64,000 nt of DNA from NCBI RefSeq assembly GCF_014641595.1, contig NZ_BMIA01000001.1, positions 558,001 to 622,000 on the forward strand, in the 5' to 3' direction. Below are positions 44,554 through 54,776 of the stretch, in pieces. Both the position numbers and the translations under genes were made by a program. The notes below the pieces were generated by a model that saw only the letters and a program-made list of their open reading frames with translations, had not been told where the DNA came from and ran no database searches. The stretch's first letter is position 1; each line of letters opens with the position of its first letter. This DNA comes from Dyadobacter endophyticus. GTDB lineage: Bacteria > Bacteroidota > Bacteroidia > Cytophagales > Spirosomataceae.

Positions 44554-46428
44554 ATGAAGAAAGTAGTGCTTAGCCTGGGAGTTCTTCTGGGCAGCCTGTA
44601 TGGTCGGGCTTATGCGCAGCAAACGGCCGAATTTAAGTCCGGATGGAAGTATGTGCAAGGTAAGATCGTAACGCCATGGGCAGAAAAAGTGGTTGCACAA
44701 AATCCCCACCCCGATTATCCCAGACCACAAATGATACGCCAGAACTGGCAGAATATGAATGGTCTGTGGGATTATGCGATCGTGCCGAAAGGTGCAGTAG
44801 ACGCTAAGCCTGCGGCATTTGATGGTAAGATATTAGTACCTTTTGCAGTAGAGTCCGCCTTGTCGGGAGTAGGGAAGACTGTGGGAAAGGATAGCATTCT
44901 CTGGTACCAGCGCTTAATCGATTTTGCGCCGAAACTGAAAGACCAGCGCGTGCTGATCCATTTTGGCGCAGTGGACTGGAAAGCGGAAGTATTCGTCAAC
45001 GGTAAACCCGCCGGAAGCCATCAGGGTGGCTTCGATCCTTTCACCTTCGACATTACCGACCTGCTGGTGAAGAAAAAGCAGCAGGAAATCGTGGTAAAAG
45101 TTTGGGATCCAAGCAGCGACGGCCCTCAGCCCCGTGGTAAGCAGATCAAGAATCCGCACGGGATCTGGTACACGCCGGTAACCGGTATCTGGCAGACGGT
45201 TTGGCTTGAAACGGTTGCAACCAGCCATATCGCGAGGATTACCCCTGTGGCCGATATTGATAAACAGACACTTACTGTAAATACGGAAATAGTCGGCGCC
45301 GGCGCATCCGATAAAGTGAAAATCATTGCCTGGGATGGTAGTGCGAAAGTCGCTGAACAGGAAGTAGCTGCCGGCCAGCCCGCCAGCCTGACGATAGGCG
45401 ATGCAAAACTCTGGTCGCCGGATTCCCCGTCCCTATATGACCTAACCGCTACGCTTACTCGAAACGGAAAGGTGATCGATGAGGTAAAAAGCTATGCAGC
45501 GATGCGTAAAATCGGTGTGCAGGTGGATGAGAATGGTATTCAGCGAATGACTTTGAATAACAAATTCCTTTTCCAGTACGGCCCACTGGATCAGGGCTGG
45601 TGGCCGGATGGCCTTTACACGGCGCCAACCGACGAGGCTTTGAAGTTTGATATATTGAAAACCAAGGAAATGGGTTTCAATATGATCCGCAAGCACGTAA
45701 AGGTAGAGCCCGCCAGATGGTACCGCTATTGCGATGAGCTGGGAATGCTGGTGTGGCAAGACATGCCAAGTGGTGATCTGGGCAATAACTGGGAAATGCG
45801 TCCGGGTATTACGGGCAACGAAACAGACAAGAAACGTACGCCGGAGTCTGAAAACATCTACAAAACCGAATGGAAAGCCATTATGGATGCCAACCGCTTT
45901 TTTCCGTCGATCGTGGTTTGGGTCCCATTCAACGAGGCTTGGGGGCAATTCAAGACGGCTGAGATTACCGACTGGACCATGCAGTATGACCCCTCCCGCC
46001 TTGTAAACAGCGCCAGTGGCGGTAATTTCGAGCCGGTGGGCCATATTATCGATTTGCACAATTATCCCGCACCGGTAATGCCGCGCCCGGACTTGTTCGG
46101 TCGGAAGCAGATTATTGTTTTAGGTGAATTCGGAGGCTTGGGCTTGCCGGTTGACCAGCATGTTTGGCAGCAGAAGGATAACTGGGGTTATCAGAGCTTT
46201 AAAAACCAGGAGGAGCTCTACAATCGTTATGAATCGTTCATTAACCGTTTCGAGCCTCTGATCAAAAAGGGGCTTTCGGCAGCGGTTTACACCCAGACAA
46301 CTGATGTCGAGGTCGAAACCAATGGGTTGATGACCTACGACCGTAAGGTGATTAAATTCTCTGAGGCTAAGTTAAAGCAAATCCATTCGAAGCTCTACGA
46401 TCCCTCATTGGTGAAGTTGAAGCCTTAA
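44554..46428 (+). CDS. Glycoside hydrolase family 2 protein
   Basis: A 624-residue exported GH2 enzyme (beta-galactosidase/glucuronidase/mannosidase clan). Signal peptide of about 21 residues (ending AYAQQ). A sugar-binding jelly-roll domain (about 60-225) includes VFVNGKPAGSHQGGFDPFTFDIT. An immunoglobulin-like domain follows (about 225-325), then the TIM barrel. The acid/base is E461 in VPFNEAWGQF and the nucleophile E525 in VLGEFGG. No susC/susD pair or sulfatase is nearby, so it is not part of a typical polysaccharide-utilisation locus. The substrate is not determinable. Confidence 0.9.
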   Translation: MKKVVLSLGVLLGSLYGRAYAQQTAEFKSGWKYVQGKIVTPWAEKVVAQNPHPDYPRPQMIRQNWQNMNGLWDYAIVPKGAVDAKPAAFDGKILVPFAVESALSGVGKTVGKDSILWYQRLIDFAPKLKDQRVLIHFGAVDWKAEVFVNGKPAGSHQGGFDPFTFDITDLLVKKKQQEIVVKVWDPSSDGPQPRGKQIKNPHGIWYTPVTGIWQTVWLETVATSHIARITPVADIDKQTLTVNTEIVGAGASDKVKIIAWDGSAKVAEQEVAAGQPASLTIGDAKLWSPDSPSLYDLTATLTRNGKVIDEVKSYAAMRKIGVQVDENGIQRMTLNNKFLFQYGPLDQGWWPDGLYTAPTDEALKFDILKTKEMGFNMIRKHVKVEPARWYRYCDELGMLVWQDMPSGDLGNNWEMRPGITGNETDKKRTPESENIYKTEWKAIMDANRFFPSIVVWVPFNEAWGQFKTAEITDWTMQYDPSRLVNSASGGNFEPVGHIIDLHNYPAPVMPRPDLFGRKQIIVLGEFGGLGLPVDQHVWQQKDNWGYQSFKNQEELYNRYESFINRFEPLIKKGLSAAVYTQTTDVEVETNGLMTYDRKVIKFSEAKLKQIHSKLYDPSLVKLKP

Positions 46429-46443
46429 CAGGCCGTTGTAATA

Positions 46444-46483
46444 AAACGAAAATAGCCCGGAGCAGTCCGGGCTATTTTCGTTT
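46444..46483. terminator. Bidirectional terminator, GH2 / malic enzyme
   Basis: A perfect 18-bp stem (46444-46461 with 46466-46483) with a 4-base GCAG loop, A-rich on the left and T-rich on the right, lies between convergent genes. Confidence 0.87.
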
Positions 46484-46496
46484 AAAATATCATGCA

Positions 46497-48770
46497 TTAA
46501 TTGCCTTTCAGCTGCGCTTCTACTACGGCTATCGCAACCATATTTACGATTTCCCTCACAGAGCTGCCCAATTGCAGCACGTGTACAGGCTTTTTCAATC
46601 CCAGCAGGATCGGTCCGATGGTTTCGAGCTCCGCAGCCTCTTTCAGCAGGTTGTAAGCAATGTTACTAGCCGAAAGGTTGGGGAAGATCAATGTATTGGC
46701 ACCGCCGTCGACCAGGTCGCTGAAAGGGTGATTTTCCTTCAATAATGAGGTATTGAATGCAAGGTGCGCCTGCAATTCGCCTTCCACGATCATCGACGGG
46801 TTGCGTTTTTTCAGGATGGCCGTCGCGTCGCGCATTTTTTCGGCGTCGGCACCTTTGGCGCTGCCATAGTTTGCATAGGTCACCAATGCAATGCGCGGCT
46901 GGATATTGAAACGTTCAACGGCTTTTGCTGTCAGTTCGGTTATTTCAACAATATCCTCTGTTGTCGGATCGAGATTTACGGTCGTGTCCGAGAAGAACAA
47001 CGGACCCTTGGGAGTGAGCAGAATGTACATACCAGCGACTTTGTTTACGCCCTCCTGCTTGCCGATCACTTGCAGGGCAGGTCGAATCGTATCGGGGTAT
47101 GTCCTTGTCAATCCGGAAATGAATGCGTCCGCTTCACCGTTTTCAACCATCATCGAACCGAAATAGCTTTTGAAATACATCGAACGGCGCGCCTCGATAG
47201 GAGTGAGACCCTTTCTTTTGCGTTTGTCGAACAATTTCGCTGCATATTTCTCGATCATCGGATCGCTTTCAGCTGCGCGAGGGTCGATGATCGATACGTC
47301 GGCCAGATCAAGCTTGCTTTCGCGGATCAAATGAAGGATCGTTTCCTTATTGCCGAGCAAGATTGGCGTCGCAATGCCTTCGTCGCGTACCTGCTGAGCG
47401 GCACGGAGCACCTGAATATTCTCTGCATCGGCAAAAACGACCTTTTTCGGGGCCAGTTTTGCTTTGTTAAGTATCACGCGGGAGATCTGCTCATTGCGTC
47501 CCAAACGGCTCGAAAGCTCCTGGTCGTAGGCATCCCAGTCGGTGATAACCTTTCGCGCGACACCGGTCGCAATTGCTGCTTTCGCAACAGCAGGCGCTAC
47601 GGTGGTCAGCAGGCGAGGATCCACCGGTTTTGGAATAATATAATTTTTGCCAAAAACGATATTCGTCTCATTGTAGGCGAGGTTGACAATATCGGGCACC
47701 GGCTTCTTGGCCAGATCGGCCAATGCGTGCACAGCAGCCAGCTTCATTTCCTCGTTAATCTCCGTTGCACGCACGTCGAGCGCGCCCCTGAATATGTACG
47801 GGAAGCCGAGCACGTTGTTCACCTGATTGGGGTAATCGGAGCGGCCGGTAGCCATGATCACATCCTCACGCGCTTCTACCGCATCCGGATAAGGGATCTC
47901 TGGATTCGGGTTGGCCATTGCAAGCACGATTGGGTCTTTGGCCATAGATTTAACCATTTCCTTCGAAACGATATCGGCCGTAGAAAGACCCAGAAACAGG
48001 TCGGCGCCTACCATTGCTGCTTCCAGCGATTCATAAGCGAGGTCGGTTGCAAACTGCTTTTTCATGTCGCTCAAATCCGTCCGGCCATTGTGAATGTGGC
48101 CTTTGGTGTCGAACATGGCGATGTTTTTCGGACTGGCGCCCAACGCGAGGTAGAGCTTCGTACAGGAGACTGCCGAAGCGCCCGCGCCCGAGACGACTAC
48201 ACGAATATCTTCAATCTTTTTGTTGACCAACACTAACGCGTTTAGCATCGCTGCGGCGCTGATGATCGCCGTTCCGTGCTGATCGTCGTGCATCACGGGA
48301 ATATTGAGCTCTTTTTTAAGCCGGGCTTCTATCTCGAAGCATTCGGGCGCCTTAATATCTTCTAGGTTGACACCCCCAAAAGTTGGTTCGAGGATTTTGA
48401 CTGTCCTGACAAATTCGTCGACGTCTTTGGTGTTGAGTTCTATATCGAAAACGTCGATATCAGCATATATTTTGAATAGCAGTCCTTTCCCTTCCATCAC
48501 GGGTTTGGAAGCTTCCGGGCCAATATCGCCCAGGCCGAGCACGGCAGTACCGTTGCTGATAACTGCTACCAGGTTGCCCTTGGCGGTGTATAGATAGGCA
48601 TTTTCGACATTTTCGGCAATTTCCAGGCAGGGCTCCGCCACGCCGGGCGAATAGGCAAGCGAAAGGTCTCGCTGGGTACTGGTTTCTTTGGTGGGGATGA
48701 CCTGTATTTTTCCTGGCCTACCCTTGGAATGGTAGTATAGCGCGTCTTCTTTTCTGATCTTTTTGTTCAT
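46497..48770 (-). CDS. maeB: NADP-dependent malic enzyme with phosphotransacetylase-like domain
   Basis: Oxidatively decarboxylates malate to pyruvate with NADP. At 757 residues from the ATG at 48770 it is the long MaeB form. The malic domain (about 1-410) includes [32 protein letters not shown] and [11 protein letters not shown]. The C-terminal half (about 430-757) is the phosphate-acetyl/butaryltransferase-like regulatory domain. The frame is open to 48803, but the added 11 residues are unlike the family. It ends at a terminator shared with the GH2 gene. Confidence 0.95.
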   Translation of the reverse strand: MNKKIRKEDALYYHSKGRPGKIQVIPTKETSTQRDLSLAYSPGVAEPCLEIAENVENAYLYTAKGNLVAVISNGTAVLGLGDIGPEASKPVMEGKGLLFKIYADIDVFDIELNTKDVDEFVRTVKILEPTFGGVNLEDIKAPECFEIEARLKKELNIPVMHDDQHGTAIISAAAMLNALVLVNKKIEDIRVVVSGAGASAVSCTKLYLALGASPKNIAMFDTKGHIHNGRTDLSDMKKQFATDLAYESLEAAMVGADLFLGLSTADIVSKEMVKSMAKDPIVLAMANPNPEIPYPDAVEAREDVIMATGRSDYPNQVNNVLGFPYIFRGALDVRATEINEEMKLAAVHALADLAKKPVPDIVNLAYNETNIVFGKNYIIPKPVDPRLLTTVAPAVAKAAIATGVARKVITDWDAYDQELSSRLGRNEQISRVILNKAKLAPKKVVFADAENIQVLRAAQQVRDEGIATPILLGNKETILHLIRESKLDLADVSIIDPRAAESDPMIEKYAAKLFDKRKRKGLTPIEARRSMYFKSYFGSMMVENGEADAFISGLTRTYPDTIRPALQVIGKQEGVNKVAGMYILLTPKGPLFFSDTTVNLDPTTEDIVEITELTAKAVERFNIQPRIALVTYANYGSAKGADAEKMRDATAILKKRNPSMIVEGELQAHLAFNTSLLKENHPFSDLVDGGANTLIFPNLSASNIAYNLLKEAAELETIGPILLGLKKPVHVLQLGSSVREIVNMVAIAVVEAQLKGN

Positions 48771-48884
48771 ACCTAAGTGGACGATGTTTCGTGCAAGGTA
48801 CAAACATTCGGTTCACCGCAATGAATTCTCAGAAGGTATTCGCGAGAATTTCATCACGGCTTTTCGGACAGTAGTTTACCGTAT

Positions 48885-50075
48885 TTACTGAAAGGCAGAA
48901 AGGTCATCGTCGGCCAGTGAAGGGCTTTTGACCAATTTTTTCCGCTCTTTGACAGAAGCAATGCGTTTTTTGAGAAAATAGGCAAATACCATATACAAAC
49001 CGAACATTCCGATGTAAATGTACATGGAAGCGGTGTTGGTAATATCGCCGTGGAAGGTGAAGAATAGTGCCGTGTTGAGGATCGTAACCATCCAGAGGGT
49101 GAACGAGGCCCAAAAGTGGTTCAGGCCGTTGTCGATCAGGATATGGTGCATGTGGTTGCGGTCGGCCACGAATGGGGAGCCACCTTTGAAAATGCGAACG
49201 ATAAAGACGCGTAAGGTATCGAAGATCGGGACAATAAGCAGTACCATGACGATGATCGGCGCATTGAAATAAGCGTTGGGATCATGCAGGTAACCTACGT
49301 TCAGTGAGAGGAACTCTACCGCGAAGATCGAAAGCAGATAACCGACGATGAGCGAGCCGGTGTCACCCATGAAGATCTTGCTGGTTTTGGAAAAATTGAA
49401 ACGCAGAAAACCGAGCAATGAACCCGACATCGCGAATGCCAGGCAGCCGAACGAAAAGTGGTCGTTAGCAATGAACCAGATTCCAAATCCGAGACCGGCG
49501 ATCAGGCTGATACCACCCGCCAAACCATCAATCCCGTCGATCAGGTTTATTGCGTTGATAATGGCGATAAATATGAATACCGTAAGCGGAATACTGATAA
49601 AGTCGGAAACGCCGTGAATGCCGAAAATTCCATAGAAGTTATCGACTTTGAAATTGCCCATCGCCACCAGGATCAGGGAGGCGAAAATCTGGATAATGAG
49701 CTTTTTAGTAGGGTCTACTGCCAGGATATCGTCCTTGATTCCCAGAAAAAACAGGATGATCATCCCGGTCATGGCCAGGCTGATCAGGTTTGAATCGAGG
49801 ATATTCTCCGAATGCGGCCACAGGAAGTAGGCGATCAGGGTCGCTGCAAATATGGCAATTCCACCCAAAGTTGGCGTTTCTGTCTCATGTGAACTTCTGA
49901 AACCCGGTTTTGCAGTTAAATGCAGCAGGTTTGAGAGGTTAATGATAATGGGTATTGAAATGATCGAAAGGAAACATCCGATCAGAAACGAAAGAAGGCA
50001 TTGATAGATGTCGTGATGGACAAGCGTATTGACGTTTCCTTCGGTCAGTATCTGCAGAGGTAATTGTAGTTCCAT
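48885..50075 (-). CDS. WecA/MraY-family undecaprenyl-phosphate sugar-1-phosphate transferase
   Basis: A 396-residue polytopic membrane enzyme with about 10-11 helices. It moves a sugar-1-phosphate, commonly GlcNAc-1-P, onto undecaprenyl phosphate to start a surface polysaccharide. Motifs: DGIDGLAGG near 174-182, FMGDTGSLIVGYL near 235-247 with the catalytic aspartate, and the cytoplasmic HMHHIL near 304-309. It lacks the UDP-MurNAc-pentapeptide features of true MraY. It lies downstream of the glycosyltransferase operon with a 149-base gap and is the likely initiating enzyme for that polysaccharide. Confidence 0.88.
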   Translation of the reverse strand: MELQLPLQILTEGNVNTLVHHDIYQCLLSFLIGCFLSIISIPIIINLSNLLHLTAKPGFRSSHETETPTLGGIAIFAATLIAYFLWPHSENILDSNLISLAMTGMIILFFLGIKDDILAVDPTKKLIIQIFASLILVAMGNFKVDNFYGIFGIHGVSDFISIPLTVFIFIAIINAINLIDGIDGLAGGISLIAGLGFGIWFIANDHFSFGCLAFAMSGSLLGFLRFNFSKTSKIFMGDTGSLIVGYLLSIFAVEFLSLNVGYLHDPNAYFNAPIIVMVLLIVPIFDTLRVFIVRIFKGGSPFVADRNHMHHILIDNGLNHFWASFTLWMVTILNTALFFTFHGDITNTASMYIYIGMFGLYMVFAYFLKKRIASVKERKKLVKSPSLADDDLSAFQ

Positions 50076-50224
50076 GTGCCTGTCAAATTAGGAAGTGCGT
50101 TGAGGACGGATCTGAAAATCCAAATTCAAATGTCGAAATATAAACCAATAATTGTAATATGCAAATGCCTGAGTATCAAAATATTTACTGTTTGGTTTAA
50201 GCTACTTCGGTTAACTTCCGTGTC

Positions 50225-50968
50225 TTAGATAAATTGTATAATTTTTCTCAAAGGTTTTAACCACAAAGTGTAAAACCGGGGTTCCAGATTGTTGACTTTC
50301 CAGGCCATTCTGTCGTTCCGGTTGGCCGCAATGCGATTTTTGAATGTGCTGTTGCTGACTCCGCCTGCCCGCATTTTCACGAGTACTTTGGGCAGGTAAG
50401 CGAGCCTGATGTTTTCACGATGTACAAACCGCAGCATTAATTCATAATCCGCTGCACTTCCCAGATCGAGGCGGAAACGCCCGTGTGCGTTATAAACCTC
50501 TCTCTTGACAAAAAAGGTCGGGTGTGGTGGCATCCAGCCATTCAGGAATGCGCCAACCTTGTATGCACCTGAGACCCACTTTCTGCGCACCACCGTTGCA
50601 TCGTTCGCATCAATATATTCAAGATCGCCATAGGAAGCGTCGAAGTTGCTGGAAGCCAGCAATCCGGCCACTTCGCTGATCACTGACGGGTATGCGTAAA
50701 AATCATCGGCATTCAGTATCCCTATCACATCACCGGTTGCCAATTGTATGCCTTTGTTCATGGCATCATAAATTCCGGCGTCAGGTTCGCTGAGAAAACG
50801 GGCGATTTTCTCTCCGTATGACAACACTATCTCCTGGGTGCCGTCCTTCGAATTGCCATCTATGATGATGTATTCGATGTCCTGATAATCCTGTCCAAGG
50901 ACGGATTCGATGCTGTGGCGGATAGTCGCTGCACCATTATAGACAACAGTAAGTATGCTTACTTTCAA
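50225..50968 (-). CDS. Glycosyltransferase family 2
   Basis: A 247-residue GT-A glycosyltransferase. It starts at a TTG at 50968 that overlaps the stop of the acetyltransferase gene by 4 bases (TTGA), giving MKVSILTVVYNG; the frame runs open to 51121, but that stretch is shadow sequence. Donor-binding motifs are present: DGNSKDGT near 37-44 and LNADDFY near 89-95 (DxD-like). The last part suits an acceptor-binding region with no membrane helix. Sugar donor and acceptor are unknown. It is the last gene of the operon before the WecA-like gene. Confidence 0.88.
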   Translation of the reverse strand: MKVSILTVVYNGAATIRHSIESVLGQDYQDIEYIIIDGNSKDGTQEIVLSYGEKIARFLSEPDAGIYDAMNKGIQLATGDVIGILNADDFYAYPSVISEVAGLLASSNFDASYGDLEYIDANDATVVRRKWVSGAYKVGAFLNGWMPPHPTFFVKREVYNAHGRFRLDLGSAADYELMLRFVHRENIRLAYLPKVLVKMRAGGVSNSTFKNRIAANRNDRMAWKVNNLEPRFYTLWLKPLRKIIQFI

Positions 50969-51531
50969 TTCGTTATAGTTCTGGTTTTGACATATTTCGC
51001 AGGGTTTCCCTGATAAATCCCATAAGGTTCTAAATGGCTTGTGGCTACCGAGCCGACAGTCAACAGTGCGTGCGAGCCTACTTGGACACCCGGACAAACC
51101 GTCGCTTTCGCACCGATCCAAGCGCCAGGTCCAAGTGTTATGGGCTTGACTATCAGGTCGAAAGTGCTTTTTCGGTAATTATGATTTCCTGTCAAAAGCA
51201 TCGCGCCTTGCGAGAGGCACGCATTTGATTCAATAGTCACCAAAGTGAGGTTATCGATCCACACCTCTTCGCCAATCCAGACGTGGTCGCCTATTTGCAG
51301 GAACCATGGATATTTTACGTTTACTTTTGGCTTGATCACCACCCCTTTGCCAATCTTTGCGCCGAACAACCGGAGCAATGCAATCTTGAATGAGGACGGA
51401 TAGGGAATGTGCGTATGAATGAACAACCGGTTTATCAAATACCAGATCACCATCTTTGGGTAGCCGCCCGGCTTATACCAATCGATGTTATAAACGGACA
51501 GATTGGTTTGGGTTCCTGAGGTCTTTTCCAT
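50965..51531 (-). CDS. WcaF-type acetyltransferase
   Basis: A 188-residue left-handed beta-helix acetyltransferase of the WcaF group, which acetylates sugars during exopolysaccharide synthesis. Hexapeptide repeats run from about 60 to 170 (IGKGVVIKPKV, IGDHVWIGEEVWI, IGAKATVCPGVQVG). The N-terminus includes YKPGGYPKMVIWYLIN, a WcaF-like lead. Its start at 51531 lies 44 bases inside the preceding GT2 gene, and its stop overlaps the next GT2 start, so translation is coupled. Confidence 0.88.
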   Translation of the reverse strand: MEKTSGTQTNLSVYNIDWYKPGGYPKMVIWYLINRLFIHTHIPYPSSFKIALLRLFGAKIGKGVVIKPKVNVKYPWFLQIGDHVWIGEEVWIDNLTLVTIESNACLSQGAMLLTGNHNYRKSTFDLIVKPITLGPGAWIGAKATVCPGVQVGSHALLTVGSVATSHLEPYGIYQGNPAKYVKTRTITN

Positions 51532-52414
51532 ATTCTGTCCTGAAATGTGATATAATAGCTTCCTTGTCGCGTCCTACGCGGTGATACACTTCATAAATCT
51601 TTGCATCAACCAGGAAACGGTACCAAAACCCCTGTAAAACGTGCCAAATGAGTCCTTTCGTTCCATCGAGAAACCCCAACTTGATGAAGTATCTGTATGT
51701 GAAGTAGATAAATGGCCGTGTGAAAAGCGGCAAATTGGCATATTTGATTTTCAGGAAACGCGTGCGCTGTTCCTGGCTGCCCCAAAAGCTCGGTTCTACG
51801 GTCTCCTTGCTATCAAAGTTATATGTAATGTTCAACAGGTCTATAACCTCCCTGATTGCGTAATTGTTATGCTTTTGTGTCCACCATGTCAGGTTGTTGA
51901 GGGTGTGGTCAACGATGTCATGCTGTAACTGGGCGGTCGTTCCGCTGCTGAGCTTGATATGCTCGTCCATCCAGAGCTCTTCGCAAGTGCCCAGACCACG
52001 GCGCCAGATACGCAACAACCAGATCGGGTAGTAACCGCCCCGGTGAATCCATTTTTCCATGAAAATCACCCGGCGTTTCAAATATAGCCCGGAAACATTG
52101 TCTGGCACCTGTGAAAGGGAGCTGTTTAACTCCGTGGTAAGCTCGGCAGTCAGATACTCGTCGGCGTCCATCCGCATGAGCCATTGGGTCTGGAACGGGT
52201 TGTTACGAATACCGAAATTGAATTGGAATGCGTAGGAAACCCAGGGATTTTGTACCACGATAGCGCCTAGGCTTTCGGCGATCGCAACGGTGTCGTCGGT
52301 GGAAAACGAGTCGACAATGAAAATCTTATCGGTGACCTGTAACAGGCTTTGAATGCACCGGGCAATGTGCTTTGATTCGTTGTGTGTTAAAATGATGACG
52401 GATAAATCAACCAT
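51488..52414 (-). CDS. Glycosyltransferase family 2
   Basis: A 308-residue GT-A enzyme of the WaaE/KdtX-like group. The N-terminal SVIILTHNESKHIARCIQS (near 4-22) and the DSFSTDDT (near 35-42) and MRMDADEYL (near 81-89) motifs bind the nucleotide sugar; DAD is the DxD motif. The C-terminal 120 residues, rich in aromatic residues, are membrane-proximal. It overlaps the next gene by 44 bases and follows the GT4 gene by 3 bases. Confidence 0.88.
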   Translation of the reverse strand: MVDLSVIILTHNESKHIARCIQSLLQVTDKIFIVDSFSTDDTVAIAESLGAIVVQNPWVSYAFQFNFGIRNNPFQTQWLMRMDADEYLTAELTTELNSSLSQVPDNVSGLYLKRRVIFMEKWIHRGGYYPIWLLRIWRRGLGTCEELWMDEHIKLSSGTTAQLQHDIVDHTLNNLTWWTQKHNNYAIREVIDLLNITYNFDSKETVEPSFWGSQEQRTRFLKIKYANLPLFTRPFIYFTYRYFIKLGFLDGTKGLIWHVLQGFWYRFLVDAKIYEVYHRVGRDKEAIISHFRTEYGKDLRNPNQSVRL

Positions 52415-52417
52415 AGT

Positions 52418-53581
52418 TCAAATGTAGCTACTTTTTTGAACTTTCTTGTATTCTTCCAATAACTGGTTGGCGACCACGCGGATGTCAAAGTTTTCGGCTA
52501 CCATCTTTTGGGCTCGATTTGCGATGGATTCGGCATAGGGCTTGTCTTGTAATATTTTAAGAAGACCATCGGCTACCCCGTCGCTGTTCAGCGGGGTAAG
52601 GTAGGCCGCCTCGTAACGCGCAATGTAGTCGCCGAAGCCCACGCGATCAGAGACGAGGGCGGGTACGCCGGAGGTCATTGCTTCGAGCACCGCGATCGAA
52701 AATCCCTCGGAATAGGAAGGCGAAACGAAAAGATCCGCGTCCGCCAATGCTTCCTTTTTGATGGTATCCGTAAGCATTCCTACCAGTTTGATGCGGCCTT
52801 CCAGGTTGTGTTTGCGGATAAAGTCTTCGGTTTCTGCCTGGTATCCGTCATCCGGGCCGGCTAATATCAGTTGTGCATCCGGCAACTGTTGATGAACCTT
52901 CTGAAATGCAGGTAAAAGCAGGTCAAGACCTTTCTTGATATTTAATCTTGCCAGGAAAAGAACCATTTGCTGATCAGGCGAAATGCCGTGCCTGCTCCTG
53001 AAAAGACCTTTTGCGGGTAAATTAGACCGGGTGTACTCATCGAGCTTCATGCCGTTCGGCACGATCACCATGTTTTTGGGACGGTAACCCAGGTAGCGGA
53101 TCACATCTTCTTCCTCGTCGGTGTTATTGATCTGGATCAGGTCGGCTTTGCCTAGCAATCTTTTTTGGTATAAGAGTGTCACCAGGTCCTTTTTCCACTT
53201 GCTGTGCGCTACTGCCCATTTGTCGAGCAGACCGTGAATAGTGATCACCTTCACGGCCTTGGAGTGGATCAGGAATGGGGCCAGACTGCCGAAATGCCAG
53301 ATGCCGTGCATATGGATCACATCGTACTCATGGATATGTTTTTTTAAATATTTGTACAACTCGACAGAAAACTCCCGGTAAAAATTGCTGAGAGGCCTCG
53401 TACGGGCAACCTCAATTAGGCGTGCACCCTCGGGTACGGGGTACATCTTCTCGCCGGGCGTCATCGGGCTCAGGATATCGACCTGGTGGCCTTGCCTTAC
53501 GACCTCTGTGGTGTGGTCGTAGATAATGCGGGCCGGGCCTCCGATTGCCCATGTATATGCACAAATATTCAGTATTCGCAT
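52418..53581 (-). CDS. Glycosyltransferase family 4
   Basis: A 387-residue GT-B glycosyltransferase. The N-terminal half has a glycine-rich acceptor loop (WAIGGPARII near 11-20); the C-terminal Rossmann domain carries LARLNIKKGLDLLLPAF, the donor-binding block SPSYSEGFSIAVLEAMTSGVPAL with the E-x7-E pattern, and a final helix. Retaining transferases of this family build exopolysaccharide repeats. It follows the other GT4 gene by 28 bases in one operon. Confidence 0.9.
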   Translation of the reverse strand: MRILNICAYTWAIGGPARIIYDHTTEVVRQGHQVDILSPMTPGEKMYPVPEGARLIEVARTRPLSNFYREFSVELYKYLKKHIHEYDVIHMHGIWHFGSLAPFLIHSKAVKVITIHGLLDKWAVAHSKWKKDLVTLLYQKRLLGKADLIQINNTDEEEDVIRYLGYRPKNMVIVPNGMKLDEYTRSNLPAKGLFRSRHGISPDQQMVLFLARLNIKKGLDLLLPAFQKVHQQLPDAQLILAGPDDGYQAETEDFIRKHNLEGRIKLVGMLTDTIKKEALADADLFVSPSYSEGFSIAVLEAMTSGVPALVSDRVGFGDYIARYEAAYLTPLNSDGVADGLLKILQDKPYAESIANRAQKMVAENFDIRVVANQLLEEYKKVQKSSYI

Positions 53582-53609
53582 GCTTTGTGTTAATGTATAG
53601 TTGTGTTCG

Positions 53610-54776
53610 TTATGCTTCCCATCGTTTGGCCGCCAGTTCGCGGTAGGCTTCGGCCATTTGCGCCGCCACTGGGCCCGACGCGAACGGAGCGATCAATTTC
53701 AAAGATTCCTGCCCCATTCCGGCAATGCGGTCGGGGTTTTGGACAAACCACGTTAAATGTTTTTCCAAATCAGCCTGTTGCATATGGTCGAATGTAAAGC
53801 CGTTGACACCATCGCGCACGAGGTCGTCGGCGCATCCGCACGTTTCCGAGACGATTACCGGCAGACCGCACACCATCGCCTCATTCACCACCAGCCCCCA
53901 GGGCTCCGACTTGCTCGGCAGCACCAGCACATCGCTCTGCGCCAGCCAGCCCGGCACTTGGTACCACGGAAATCCTCCGGCGAAAATGACTTTGCCCGCA
54001 ATGCCAGAGTCGGCGGCGAGCTGTTCCAAATTGTCCTTTTCAGGACCGCCGCCTACAAAAAGCAACTGCCAGTCCGAGCCGGTTTTTTTTAACGTTTGGG
54101 CAAATGCGAGCATTAAAGTATTCAAGTTCTTTTCCGGTGCCAGCCTTCCTACATACACGAATTTCTTTGAAACAGCATTTGCGTTGTTACCAAGCTCTTT
54201 TTTAGCATCGTCGTAGCGCTGCCGGATCACCTGCTCATCGATCACCGCCGCATTCCGCACTTTAATAGCGCTTTTCACGACGCCGAGGCTTTCCAGGTAT
54301 TCTGCCGATGTTTTTCCAAAACAAAAAAATGCATTAGCACGGCCAACGATCACTTTTTTGATCGTCTCTTTCCAGCCGGACCGGTTATGGTCGACAGAGG
54401 ACGATTCGGATGAAATCACCACTTTCACACCTTTGCGGCGTGCATAGAACATGAGCAGCACCTGCGCCCAGTCGAAATAGCCCGTGATATTGAGCACGTC
54501 GGGCTGGTATTCATTAAATATCCTGAAAAGCGCTTCGCGCCGCTCGCGAAAGCTCACCTGATCGAGGCTGCGCTCGAAAAGAACTTGGTAAGGATAGTCA
54601 TAAGTGATCGTATCATCATTTTGCATTACTTTCCGGCTCGCCTCGTATAGGGCGATCTGTGCAACGAGCAGTTCGTCTGCCGGGTCGGCCCATTGGATAG
54701 CGCGGTCGATCTCATGGAACAGCTTCGATTTGTAGTGCGCCCATAATTGGTTGTGAACAATCAGTACGCGCATCAT
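53610..54776 (-). CDS. Glycosyltransferase family 4
   Basis: A 388-residue GT-B enzyme. The first half resembles the glycosyltransferase 4 acceptor domain; the second contains VYVGRLAPEKNLNTLMLAF, GGGPEKDNL, and PSKSEPWGLVVNEAMVCGLPVIVS with the E-x7-E motif. Its ATG overlaps the stop of the SGNH gene by 4 bases (ATGA), a sign of coupled translation. Specificity is unknown; it is distinct from the neighbouring GT4. Confidence 0.9.
   Translation of the reverse strand: MMRVLIVHNQLWAHYKSKLFHEIDRAIQWADPADELLVAQIALYEASRKVMQNDDTITYDYPYQVLFERSLDQVSFRERREALFRIFNEYQPDVLNITGYFDWAQVLLMFYARRKGVKVVISSESSSVDHNRSGWKETIKKVIVGRANAFFCFGKTSAEYLESLGVVKSAIKVRNAAVIDEQVIRQRYDDAKKELGNNANAVSKKFVYVGRLAPEKNLNTLMLAFAQTLKKTGSDWQLLFVGGGPEKDNLEQLAADSGIAGKVIFAGGFPWYQVPGWLAQSDVLVLPSKSEPWGLVVNEAMVCGLPVIVSETCGCADDLVRDGVNGFTFDHMQQADLEKHLTWFVQNPDRIAGMGQESLKLIAPFASGPVAAQMAEAYRELAAKRWEA

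Noticed and set aside
46764..48236. A 490-codon open frame on the plus strand opposite the malic enzyme gene
   Set aside because: It is a codon-bias shadow of maeB; the protein has no recognisable domain, and maeB is complete and well conserved on the other strand.
50969..51121. Upstream extension of the GT2 frame into the acetyltransferase gene
   Set aside because: The sequence is an out-of-frame reading of a well-defined hexapeptide-repeat gene; the TTG at 50968 fits the conserved GT2 start.
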